The notes beneath the pieces are model-generated. The model was not told the DNA's origin. It saw only the letters and a program-made list of their open reading frames with translations, and did not search any database. From Streptomyces canus (lineage in GTDB: Bacteria > Actinomycetota > Actinomycetes > Streptomycetales > Streptomycetaceae), in NCBI RefSeq assembly GCF_001514145.1, contig NZ_KQ948656.1, forward strand, positions 62,001 to 126,000: 64,000 nucleotides of DNA, in the 5' to 3' direction. Each line of letters starts with the position of its first letter. The first letter of the stretch is position 1. This document shows, piece by piece, positions 54,944 to 63,566 of this stretch. A program made the position numbers and the translations under genes.

Positions 54944-55966
54944 GTGACTCCTGCTGCTCCAGACTCTCCTCCGGCCGGGCGGGCCCGGCTCGCCGACGTC
55001 GCCGCCCTCGCCGGCGTCAGCGTCGGAACGGCGTCCAAGGCGCTCAACGGTGCCGGACGCATGCGGCCCGAGACCCGGCAACGAGTGCTGGACGCGGTCG
55101 CGCAGCTCGGATTCAGTCCCAACCAGCACGCCCAGAGCCTGCACACCGGCCGCAGCTGGACGGTCGGCCTCATGACCACGGACGGCATCGGCCGCTTCAG
55201 CACCCCGGTGCTGCTGGGCGCCGAGGACGCGCTCGGGGCGGGGAAGATCTCCGTCCTGCTGTGCGACACCCGGGGCGACGCCATCCGGGAGCAGCACCAT
55301 CTGCAGAACCTCATGGACCGCCGGGTGGACGGAATTATCGTCACCGGCCGCCGCACCGATCCCCGGCCGCCGCTGCCCGGCGTGGAGGGCATCCCGGTCG
55401 TCTACGCCCTGTCCCCCTCCACCAACCCGACCGACACCTCCGTCGTCACCGACGACCGCGGCGGCGCACGCCTGGCGGTCGAGCATCTCGTGGCCACCGG
55501 ACGTACCCGGATCGCTCACGTCACCGGCCCGCAGCACCACGCCGCCGCCCGCGAACGGGCCCGGCACACGGTGGAACAGCTGCAGGCCGCCGCGCTGGAA
55601 CCGTCCACCGGGCGAATCCATCACGGCGAGTGGAGCGAGGCGTGGGGCCGCCGGGCCACCGAGGCGGTGCTGCGCACAGCGCCGGACACGGACGCCTTCT
55701 TCTGCGGCAACGACCAGATCGCCCGGGGCGTGACGGACGCCCTGCGTGAGCGCGGGGTGACGGTGCCGGACGACATGGCCGTCGTCGGCTACGACAACTG
55801 GGACACCATGGCCCTGGCCAGCCGCCCGCCCCTCACCACCATCGACATGAACCTCTCCGAGATCGGCCGGATCGCGGCCCTGGAACTGTTGCGGGCCATC
55901 GACACCGAGCCCCGGCCGGGCGCGCACACCGTGCCGTGCCGGCTGGTCGTGCGGGAATCCAGCTGA
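54944..55966 (+). CDS. LacI-family regulator of the arabinofuranoside cluster
   Basis: A 340-residue LacI-type repressor. The DNA-binding domain is at residues 15-60 (ARLADVAALAGVSVGTASKA, NGAGRMRPETRQRVLDAVAQL), then the periplasmic-binding-like core (WTVGLMTTDGIGRFSTPVLL, RVDGIIVTGRR, FFCGNDQIARGVTDALRERG). GTG 54944 fits the AGGAAAAGG ribosome site; TTG 54938 is an alternative. It is divergent from GH127 and next to a palindrome. The inducer is probably an arabinose-containing sugar, by context. Confidence 0.85.
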   Translation: MTPAAPDSPPAGRARLADVAALAGVSVGTASKALNGAGRMRPETRQRVLDAVAQLGFSPNQHAQSLHTGRSWTVGLMTTDGIGRFSTPVLLGAEDALGAGKISVLLCDTRGDAIREQHHLQNLMDRRVDGIIVTGRRTDPRPPLPGVEGIPVVYALSPSTNPTDTSVVTDDRGGARLAVEHLVATGRTRIAHVTGPQHHAAARERARHTVEQLQAAALEPSTGRIHHGEWSEAWGRRATEAVLRTAPDTDAFFCGNDQIARGVTDALRERGVTVPDDMAVVGYDNWDTMALASRPPLTTIDMNLSEIGRIAALELLRAIDTEPRPGAHTVPCRLVVRESS

Positions 55967-56100
55967 GTGCGGGCGCCAGCCCATGCGAAGGCCCGGTAAC
56001 GCGTGCAGCCGGCCCGGGACCTACCCACCATCCCGTCGCGGGCGCCGCATGCACCACCAACCCGGCTGTCGCGGCCGCGAAAGCCGGGCGTACCGACGGG

Positions 56101-56289
56101 CCGTCAGTGCGGGGTCTCCATCGTCGGCTACGACGACGACACGCTGTGCCGGCTGAGTTCCTTCAACCTCACCACCGTCAACCTGGGCGCCAAGGAACAG
56201 GCTCGGCACGCGGTCACCGCCGCGGTCGAGCGCCTCGACCAGGACCGCACCGAAACCTGGGTTACTGACGGAACGGACATGGATGCTGA
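56101..56289 (+). pseudogene. LacI-family regulator, C-terminal remnant
   Basis: A stretch reads VSIVGYDDDTLCRLSSFNLTTVNLGAKEQARHAV when taken in pieces, the C-terminal subdomain of LacI proteins (VGYDD then a T-T-V-N-x-x-x-x-x-G dimer region). No N-terminus exists; it may be the trace of a second regulator replaced by the intact neighbour. Confidence 0.65.
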
Positions 56290-56307
56290 TACGCAGGTTC
56301 AGCTCGG

Positions 56308-56523
56308 TCAGTGTTCCCAGACGTCGGGCCCGCCGCCACGCCATTCGACGAGCCCGGATCGGGCGACGTCCATCTCGTCCCAGTCCTGCAAGCCGGCTTC
56401 TTGAAGGTATGCGGCGATGTCGAGGAGACCGTAGGCGATGCCGACGAAGTGGTCACCGATGCGGACGCGGCGGCCTCCGTCCTCGGTGGGCGGGTATACG
56501 ACGACGGGCTGATCGGACGCCAT
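56308..56523 (-). CDS. Small hypothetical protein
   Basis: A 71-residue acidic soluble protein from ATG 56523: it begins MASDQPVVVYPPTEDGGRRV, then RIGDHFVGIAYGLLDIAAYL and ends GGGPDVWEH. It looks like a compact conserved Streptomyces hypothetical with one helix and short strands. No function is known to me. Confidence 0.6.
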   Translation of the reverse strand: MASDQPVVVYPPTEDGGRRVRIGDHFVGIAYGLLDIAAYLQEAGLQDWDEMDVARSGLVEWRGGGPDVWEH

Positions 56524-56973
56524 GGGGCCAGCGTGCCGTCGGGGCGGGTGGGGCGCGCGGTGTGGTGCGCCAGTTGCGTGATGCTCCTGGGTCCGGAGCT
56601 CGGCTGCAGGCGGCCGGCTGAGAGCGATTCTCAGCACTTCGGCCCGGAGAAATTCGTCGTTGCGCAGGCTCGCTGGCGAACCGTGCCGGCGCCGGGCAAC
56701 CGCGACTGGGGGACTTTGTCAGCCCCAAAGGTCAGGCGCTCCGACCGGCCTGTCCCAGGGGCGTGGCCGACCGCCACCGGGCGGGCATCGGTCGTGAGAC
56801 TCGGCCACGGAATCTCAGATCCCACAAGCCCGCAATTTCGCCCGCTCATGTCCGCTGTCATGCAACTCGGTCGGCGTGTCATCGCATGCAGCCGAAGGTC
56901 TTCCGGGGCCTGAGCGTGCCAAGATGCCGAGGGGCACGACCGCGAGCACGTCGACGGGGCAGGAGCCAGAGCC
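56524..56973. other. Non-coding gap
   Basis: About 450 bp with no supported gene or strong hairpin; open frames lack motifs. Confidence 0.3.
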
Positions 56974-57324
56974 ATGATCAGCGGTGCGCATGTCATCCTC
57001 TACAGCCAGGACGCCGAGGCGGACCGCGCCTTTCTCCGTGACGTCCTCGGCTTTCCCGGGGTCGACGCGGGCGGCGGCTGGCTCATCTTCAAGCTGCCCC
57101 CGGCCGAGGTTGCCGTGCACCCGACCGACGGCCCGCCGCAGCACGAGTTCTTCCTGATGTGCGACGACCTTGATACCCAGCTCGACGAGTTCCGCGCACA
57201 GGGGGTCGAGATCACCCGGCCGGTCAGCGAGCAGCGCTGGGGCAAACTGACTGCGATCCGGCTCCCCAGCGGCGCCGAACTCCCGCTGTACGAACCGCTG
57301 CACCCCATCGCCCACAGCCTGTGA
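56974..57324 (+). CDS. VOC-family (glyoxalase/bleomycin-resistance-like) protein
   Basis: A 116-residue protein with the beta-alpha-beta-beta-beta fold of the vicinal oxygen chelate family: GAHVILYSQDAEADRAFLRDVLGFP and DDLDTQLDEFRAQGVEITRPV, with AVHP and LYEP supplying likely metal ligands. Such single-domain proteins act as dimers in varied dioxygenase, isomerase or binding roles; the exact function is unknown. Confidence 0.8.
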   Translation: MISGAHVILYSQDAEADRAFLRDVLGFPGVDAGGGWLIFKLPPAEVAVHPTDGPPQHEFFLMCDDLDTQLDEFRAQGVEITRPVSEQRWGKLTAIRLPSGAELPLYEPLHPIAHSL

Positions 57325-58046
57325 CCCCACAACACCCGGCCCAGCCTGGCGAATCTCACAGTGGCCACAGCCCCGCGGCGACTTCGCCACCACAGTGCCG
57401 TCAGCAACACCCATCGCGTTCGCAGCGGTTCGAACCGCTGCGACCAGTGCGCGACGCCGGAGGAGCCCATCCCGCTGAACATGTTGACGATGACGGCGTC
57501 GGCGACTTGCGAAGCAGCGGAAGGAAGGCGGGGCCCGTCGAGCCCGACAGAGACGGCAGGGTCACGGACTTCTCCATCTTCCTCGCCGCTACCCTCGTCA
57601 CACTTCGCATGCCGATCTGGCAGGCACACAGCGGCAATCGCTGGGATCGCCGACCCACCAGCCGTCGCCTCGAGTGATCCGTTTTCCCGTGGGTCCAAGG
57701 CGCCACAGGTCAAGGCACCAAAACCGACTCCGTCCATGGTGGGTTCTCACTCCTCGCTTCCTGCGGCGGCAACCGCTGCCTCACGCTGTGGCCCGGCGGC
57801 CAACTTCACATTTGACTCGGGTGCACCCGAGTCACCCCGCGCCACCCGCCCCCGATCATGATGACGGGCCGACACCCCAGGAACCTCCCCTTCACACCTG
57901 CGACACCCAGCCACCGTGACAGTCCGAGCCGCAGGGCCCCCGGACGGCTCCCCCGGTGAGCGCCGTGGGAAATGTCGATCTAGCCTCCGAAATGAGCGCT
58001 TGGTGATCTTTGACGGTGCGCTCTACTCAGCTCCAGGAGGAAATGA
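57325..58046. other. Non-coding region with a palindrome
   Basis: About 720 bp without a supported gene. It contains the perfect 24-bp palindrome at 57420-57443 and the promoter region of the small secreted protein at its right end. Confidence 0.35.
57420..57443. repeat. 24-bp perfect palindrome
   Basis: Half TCGCAGCGGTTC followed at once by its reverse complement. It lies 95 nt after the VOC gene stop and may be its terminator or a dimeric protein's binding site. Confidence 0.6.
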
Positions 58047-58298
58047 ATGCGCAAGCTTCACAAGGCCGCTGTCGCGGTCGCCATCATCAGTGGCTTCAGC
58101 CTCATGGGCACCGGCCCTGCCACCGCCCAGGCTGCGGGAGGCTCGCATGGCGGCGGGTGCAAGTCCCACGACCTGAACATCGACATCCTCGGCGAAGTGA
58201 ACCTCCTCGGCGGCTTCGCCGGGAACCTGTTCAACGGCGAGGGCAGCCCCGGTGCACAGAGCACCGACATTGGTTCCGACTGCGGTCACGGCTGGTAA
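58047..58298 (+). CDS. Small secreted protein
   Basis: An 83-residue exported protein whose ATG follows GGAGGAAATGA, an excellent ribosome site. A Sec signal ends near AQA (about 29). The mature 50-odd residues begin AGGSHGGGCKSHDLNIDIL and end SDCGHGW, with two Cys that could form one disulfide and an LGEVNLLGGFAGNLFNGEG core. It resembles small Streptomyces secreted proteins of unknown role; it is not a chaplin, since the chaplin motif is absent. Confidence 0.75.
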   Translation: MRKLHKAAVAVAIISGFSLMGTGPATAQAAGGSHGGGCKSHDLNIDILGEVNLLGGFAGNLFNGEGSPGAQSTDIGSDCGHGW

Positions 58299-58402
58299 CC
58301 CCATCCCGTGACGCACTGAACCGGCTCCCGCCGCCCGGGCCGTAAACCCTGCAGCCGCCCGGCCGTCAGTGGCCGCTTGCGTTCATCTCGAGGTGAGGCC
58401 AG

Positions 58403-58432
58403 AGGCCCCGGATCACTATCGGTCCGGGGCCT
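58403..58432 (+). terminator. Terminator after the small secreted protein
   Basis: A perfect 10-bp stem AGGCCCCGGA/TCCGGGGCCT with a 10-nt loop about 105 nt after the stop. Confidence 0.5.
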
Positions 58433-59433
58433 TCTGCCCGGCGGCCCCGGCAGGCTTCGACCCGGGGAACCCGCTTCAAGAGGCGTCGTGTCCGACAGCG
58501 CCGCTGCCCTGCTGATCGCGTCCGGCGACAACCCCGAGCGCCTGGCGATGACATTCGGAAGCTGCGCATGGCAGCGACGGACGGCCTTGGTGGCGCCGGG
58601 CCGGCAGTCGGAGAGTGAAGCCGGCCGACAAGGACACGACTCTTTGAGCAATGCTGTTGTCCACTCACGCTTTCGCGCTCAGGTAAGCCCAGCGGCCCAA
58701 GAAGCTCCCTCCGAGTCAATCCCGTTGCACCGATCCCCGCCTCGGGGCAGTCCCGGAAGGCAAACAGCCAGCCGGGGCCATCCCTGCAGCGACTGACGCC
58801 ACGCGTGATGCGCCTGTTCTCGACCACGACGCTGACCGCGGCGCGCCCGCTGTCGGATTCGATCCGGATCGCCGGGGAGCCGTTGAGCCACACCGCCGTG
58901 TCGCGGCGTAGTAATTGCTCGCGGTCTTCGTCGTTGTCTTGATGCGTTGTGGCGGATGCGGACGTGGCATGCCGCCCACTGGCTGCGGAACTGGGCACCG
59001 AGCCCGGACAGTTCGCCGATGAGCTCGCGCAGAGGCCGGTCTCGGGGCGCGGATGGGAACAAAACGTGTCTGGCGTGGCCACCGCGTCTGCCAGGCATCG
59101 CGTACGACGACTGGAAGCACGCGGGGGTCGGCATGGGTGTGGAGCGCTGGCTTGGTCTGGCGAAGGAAGGGCACGTTGGTGTGCCTGCGCCAGTGCGTGT
59201 CGGAGGACCGGTCCTGACTCCATGTGGCCCGGCGCCCGGGAGCGTGTCGAACTTCGCGGGTCGCCTCCTCCGGTGGGGCACCCAGCCCTCCACCCGAGGT
59301 CGGCGCGTAGGCTGGCCCCGCACTCGATGATCAAGGGCCAGGACACTCCTGCTGTCCGACGACCGGGAGAGCCGTGGCACAGGTTCGCAGGTGAAGGTGG
59401 CCCGCCGGATGACGAGCAAGGAGGCGGCGTCGG
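58433..59433. other. Region without a supported gene
   Basis: About 1 kb. A minus-strand stretch near 58750-58935 reads AVWLNGSPAIRIESDSGRAA and VVVENRRITRGV and could be debris of a small protein gene, but it lacks a start and a known family. Otherwise nothing is seen. Confidence 0.3.
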
Positions 59434-60036
59434 ATGGGCGGAGATGCTCTGCGCTGGAGCGAATACCGCAACGTGCCGTGGAAGAACGGCGGCGGTATGA
59501 CCCGAGAGGTCGCGTCGGGCACCGTGAAAGCGCCCACGGCCTCGGCGGAGATCACGGACGGCTTCGACTGGCGCGTCAGCGTCGCGGACGTGGACGCGGG
59601 AGGCCCCTTCTCCGCCTTTCCCGGGATCGACCGCGTGATCACCCTCGTCGAGGGCGAGGGCATGGTGCTGACTGTGGACGGGACACCGCATCCGGTCGGG
59701 CCGTTGAGTCCCTTCGCCTTCTCCGGCGACGCAGCGACGGACTGTCGGCTGGAGGCGGGCGCGGTCCGCAATGTGAATGTCATGACCCGCAGGAGCCGGG
59801 CGACGGCAACGGTGCGGATCGTCAGCGTCGCCGCCGCACGGGAGACAAAGATGGCGTGCGCCGCGGGCGAGACCCTACTCGTCATGGCGGTCACGGACGG
59901 GATCGCCGTCGGCGGGCGGGACGGTCGGGAGACCAGGCTCGGCCGTCTCGACTGCGTGCGTCACGAAGGGCCGACGGTGCTGACTCTACGGGGCGACGGC
60001 AGGGTGGCCGGGATGAGGATCACCGCGGCGGGTTGA
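59434..60036 (+). CDS. HutD/Ves-family protein
   Basis: A 200-residue cupin-like HutD family protein. The N-terminal YRNVPWKNGGGMTREVA is the hallmark of the family, and FDWRVSVADVDAGGPFSAFPGIDRVITLVEG is the first barrel segment. HutD homologues accompany histidine-utilisation genes or occur alone; no hut genes are here. AGGAGG lies 11 nt before the ATG. Confidence 0.85.
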   Translation: MGGDALRWSEYRNVPWKNGGGMTREVASGTVKAPTASAEITDGFDWRVSVADVDAGGPFSAFPGIDRVITLVEGEGMVLTVDGTPHPVGPLSPFAFSGDAATDCRLEAGAVRNVNVMTRRSRATATVRIVSVAAARETKMACAAGETLLVMAVTDGIAVGGRDGRETRLGRLDCVRHEGPTVLTLRGDGRVAGMRITAAG

Positions 60037-60349
60037 CGGCGTGTACACCGGCGTCCGCACAATCTTGCCGACCGAGTCCGACGGAGATCGCCGTACCCCA
60101 GGGTGCTGCGATGTGGAGAGCCCCGAACCCGCCCTCGCCGCCTCGGACTGCACTAGGTCGGTGGGGTCAGGCCCCGTGAGGGGGACGGTCGGCCCCACCA
60201 TCTGTCCCGGCTCGGCCCTGTACCAGCAGGCGGCCCCGAGGCAGGCTGCGCACGGCCACTCCCCCACAGGCCCAGGCCCATGACCGTGACACTCCAGGTG
60301 GACCCATCGCCGCCAGGGCCCGCCTGATCGGCAAAGGCGTCGCGGTTCC
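60037..60349. other. Convergent gap
   Basis: About 310 bp without a supported gene, followed by the terminator of the flavohemoprotein. Confidence 0.35.
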
Positions 60350-60375
60350 GCGGGGGCCGGGTCACCGGCCCCCGC
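60350..60375 (-). terminator. Terminator after the flavohemoprotein gene
   Basis: A perfect 11-bp stem GCGGGGGCCGG/CCGGCCCCCGC with a GTCA loop, 24 nt beyond the stop on the minus strand. Confidence 0.65.
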
Positions 60376-60399
60376 TCTGACCTTCTGCGGTGCCTGTGC

Positions 60400-61605
60400 T
60401 CAGCCTTCCGCGTGGGCCAGCCACAAGTCGGGGCCGAAGACCTCGTAACGGATGTGGCGGGCGGGGATGCCGGCCTGCAGCAGCTGGGCCCGCACGGTGC
60501 GCATGAAGGGCAGCGAGCCGCACAGGTAGACGTCGGCGTCGGCGGGCAGGTCCAGTCCGTCGAGGTCCATCAGACCGGTGCGGGCGCCCGGTTCGGCGGC
60601 GGCGTCCTGTTCGTACCAGAACTCGGCCCGGGCGCCGGGCAGTCGGCCGACGAGGCGGCAGGTGTCGGCGCGCAGGGCGTGGTCGGCCGGAGAGCGGTCG
60701 GCATGCAGCACGGTGACCGGGCGGGCGGCTCCGGTCGCCGCGAGGTGTTCGAGCATGCCGACCATCGGGGTGCAGCCGATGCCGGCCGAGACCAGCAGCA
60801 GCGGACTGTCGGCGTCGTCGAGGACGACGTCGCCGAACGGGGCGGACAGGGTGAGTTCGTCGCCGGCCCGGAAGGTGCGGTGCAGCTGGTTGGACACCTC
60901 GCCCTCGGGGGCGTCGGCGATGCTCGCGACCCGTTTGACGGTGATACGGCGCAGCCGGTCGCCGGGGGCGCCGGAGAGGCTGTACTGGCGCAACTGGTGT
61001 ATACCGTCGGGCATCTTCACGCGGACGCTGACGTACTGGCCGGCCCTGCCGGAGGGGATCGGGCCGTCGTCCGCCGGGCGCAGCAGGAAGGACACCGCGT
61101 CGGGGGTCTCCTCCCGACGCTCGACGACCGTCCACTGCCGCCACGGATTGCGGGGATCGATCTGCGCCTCCTGGTACAGGCGGGCCTCCCGGGCGATGAG
61201 CGCGCCGGCCATCAGCCAGTACACCTCGTCCCAAGCGGCGGCGACCTCCGGCGTGACCGCCTCGCCGAGCACGTCGGCAATGGCCCCGAACAGGTACTTG
61301 TGGACGATCGTGTACTGGTCCTCGGTGACACCAAGCGCGGCGTGCTTGTGGGCGATCCGCGACAGCAGCGCGTCCGGGCGGGCGTCGGGGTCGGCGAGCA
61401 GCGCCTGTGCGAAGCCTGCGATGGACCCGGCCAGAGCGCGGCGCTGTTGTCCGCTGGCCTGGTTGCCGCGGTTGAACAGCCCGTCCAGCAGCTCTGGTTG
61501 CTCGGCGAACATCGTGTCGTAGAACCGCGCCGTGATCTCGTCCAGGGCTCCGCCGACGGCGGGCAGGGTGGCACGGACGACGGTGGCCGACTCGGGCGAA
61601 AGCAT
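60400..61605 (-). CDS. hmp: Flavohemoprotein (nitric oxide dioxygenase)
   Basis: A 401-residue flavohemoglobin that would oxidise nitric oxide to nitrate with O2 and NAD(P)H. The globin domain (1-140) starts MLSPESATVVRATLPAVGGA with the proximal His in IAHKHAALGV. The FAD-binding domain (about 150-260) has RQYSLSGAP and the NAD domain has SAGIGCTPMVGML and the C-terminal YLCGSLPFM and YEVFGPDLW. ATG 61605 follows GAGGAG. The globin resembles the shorter-helix Streptomyces type. Its neighbour is a nitroreductase of the dormancy type, suggesting a stress role. Confidence 0.9.
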   Translation of the reverse strand: MLSPESATVVRATLPAVGGALDEITARFYDTMFAEQPELLDGLFNRGNQASGQQRRALAGSIAGFAQALLADPDARPDALLSRIAHKHAALGVTEDQYTIVHKYLFGAIADVLGEAVTPEVAAAWDEVYWLMAGALIAREARLYQEAQIDPRNPWRQWTVVERREETPDAVSFLLRPADDGPIPSGRAGQYVSVRVKMPDGIHQLRQYSLSGAPGDRLRRITVKRVASIADAPEGEVSNQLHRTFRAGDELTLSAPFGDVVLDDADSPLLLVSAGIGCTPMVGMLEHLAATGAARPVTVLHADRSPADHALRADTCRLVGRLPGARAEFWYEQDAAAEPGARTGLMDLDGLDLPADADVYLCGSLPFMRTVRAQLLQAGIPARHIRYEVFGPDLWLAHAEG

Positions 61606-61932
61606 GGGTCTCCTCAGCAGATGCGGTGTACAAGGGGATTGGCGCTCACCATCGTGGCTTGATCCATGTACGGGCGCCGAGGGCCGAATGGCCTTCTCTT
61701 TGAGGCCGATCGGCTCGTGTGGATGCGCCCCCACCAACGGATCCGTCGGCGCCAAGAGTCCCCTCGGCCACCCCTGGGTCCGAAGCGGCCACGGAGTCGC
61801 GTCTGGTTTCCGTGCGGGTCACCAGTGACCGGAAGCGCCAAACACCTCAAGGACAACCGACAGGAACGTGGGACCAATTCGTCCCTCATCCCCGCCGGCT
61901 GTGCGTTGATACCGACGAAAGCGGTCTTGCGG

Positions 61933-62928
61933 TTACACGATGTCGAGAACGTCAGTGACCGGGCGGCGAGGGGTGGCCGGGCCCCGTGGGCCGTAGCCGA
62001 GACGCAGCACCATCTGCACCTGCCCCGTGCCCGATCCCGGGTCGCGGACCAGCAGGCGCAGCTCGGGGGTCTCCAGCGCGTGGGACGTGAGGGAGGTGGC
62101 CAGGTCGGCCAGGGTTGCCTCCAAAAGCACCCATTCCAGTGCCTGACCGGCGCGCAGCCAGTCGGCGGGCCCGTCGCCGGGAGTACTCAGCAGGGCCAGG
62201 TGCGGGGTGTACTCGAAGGTGGTGGTGCCGCGGTCGGCCACCGGCCGACGCCCGGCGAAGTCCCGTACCGGGGCCTTGCCGTCCCGCTTGCGCGGCCCGA
62301 AGGCGTACTCGGGAACACCGTCGACGGCGCTGTCCGCCTCCGGGCCGAGCCGGGTCCAGCGGACGAGGTCCTCGCGGGCACCGGAGTCCGTGACATCGCG
62401 GCTCTCCGCGTCGCGGACCAGGTCGAGCACCGTCTCGGCATGCCAGGGGCCGGGGAAGAGCAGGGCGGCCGACTCGCGTGCCGCCGCATCCTGCAGTGTG
62501 GTCCGGATGTCCTCGGGGATGTCCTTCTCCGCGAAGGGATGGCGGCTGGTGTGTCGCTGCCGGATCACCCCGTGCAGCCGGGCCAGCTCGTCGTCCGGCG
62601 CGCGCCCGGCCGCCTGCCCGGTCAGATGGACGGCGGCGAGCAGCAGCGGGTCCTGGGGCTCGGGCAGCAGCCGGACGTCCGGGGTGAGGCCCGCGTGGGC
62701 GGCGGACACGCGCAGGTTGAACAGCGCCGCCCCGCAGCCGATGTGCAGTGCCCGGTTGCCGTGATCGGAACGGGGCATGGCCCGCTCGAGGTCGGCGTAC
62801 AGCAGCAGGAGCCGTTCAGCGGCCAGGAAGCGGAAACGCCACGGCTGAGCGTTGTGCATGGACGGCGCCGTGGTGGCCTCGGCGACCAGCGTGGTCACCG
62901 TCTTCTCATCGAGCTGTCGCAATGCCAT
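61933..62928 (-). CDS. Acg-family nitroreductase-like protein
   Basis: A 331-residue member of the Acg/Rv2032-like family, a fused, FMN-binding nitroreductase fold known in mycobacterial dormancy (DosR) regulons. The start matches APSMHNAQPWRFRF, the family signature, and RHTSRHPF and the C-terminal LRLGYGPRGP are typical. ATG 62928 follows GAGGATGCC. In Streptomyces the related genes are controlled by a DevR/OsdR-type regulator; here the neighbours (flavohemoprotein, alcohol dehydrogenase) fit this, but no regulator is in the window. Confidence 0.82.
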   Translation of the reverse strand: MALRQLDEKTVTTLVAEATTAPSMHNAQPWRFRFLAAERLLLLYADLERAMPRSDHGNRALHIGCGAALFNLRVSAAHAGLTPDVRLLPEPQDPLLLAAVHLTGQAAGRAPDDELARLHGVIRQRHTSRHPFAEKDIPEDIRTTLQDAAARESAALLFPGPWHAETVLDLVRDAESRDVTDSGAREDLVRWTRLGPEADSAVDGVPEYAFGPRKRDGKAPVRDFAGRRPVADRGTTTFEYTPHLALLSTPGDGPADWLRAGQALEWVLLEATLADLATSLTSHALETPELRLLVRDPGSGTGQVQMVLRLGYGPRGPATPRRPVTDVLDIV

Positions 62929-63566
62929 GGCATCCTCCTCGCACGCGCTTGCCGGGACGCGGACCCCACTGATCAGGTACCCCACTGGCGGCTCGGCGGG
63001 CACGCCACACGGCTGTGGCGGTCAGCCCGCACCCGGCCGGCTGATCCCAGTGTCCGCCTCATGGGACCTGCCGGGTATGCGAAATCCCGTGACGGAGGCG
63101 TTCATCGGCCTACCAGAGCCCACCAGGCCGTCGTGTTGGAGCCTTTCGGCCCCAGCGTTGGGGGTGACGGGCGCCATGGCGCCGCTGCGAAGCCTCGGGG
63201 CGCGGGCAGGCCGACTCGCCCGGCACGAGCTGTTGCCCGCGAGTGCCCCGCTCTGCCCGGTCCGGGACCGACCGGGCGGACCGCAGCTGGGCCACTGGCA
63301 GTGGCGGGTTCCGGGGCGTGCAGCATGACGCTGGGGGCGGCGGCGCGCACGGTGCGGGTCGACGGGCGGGCGGGTGCAGCCAGCTCCCGGGCGTGGCATC
63401 GGTCTTCTCTTCGCCGCCCCGAGACGAAGTGGCTATCGGACCCGCACGAACGCGGCCTGCCGGCCACCGTCCGGCTGACCGGTCCGCTCGCCCCGGACGA
63501 CGCCCTGAGGGAGCTGCCGGGGCAGGGGACAGGGGCGGCGCCCCGTCGGCGGCTGGTGGGAGCGGG
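62929..63566. other. Upstream region of the nitroreductase gene
   Basis: About 640 bp without a supported gene. At 63062-63075 GGGACCTGCCGGGT is faintly reminiscent of DevR/DosR boxes (GGGAC...), but symmetry is poor. Confidence 0.3.

Noticed and set aside
58366..59691. 441-codon minus-strand frame around 58.4-59.7 kb
   Set aside because: It runs through the HutD gene and noncoding DNA with no coherent domain.
61606..61700. NsrR-type operator upstream of the flavohemoprotein
   Set aside because: TTGTACACCGCATCT lies near the start but lacks the expected symmetry.
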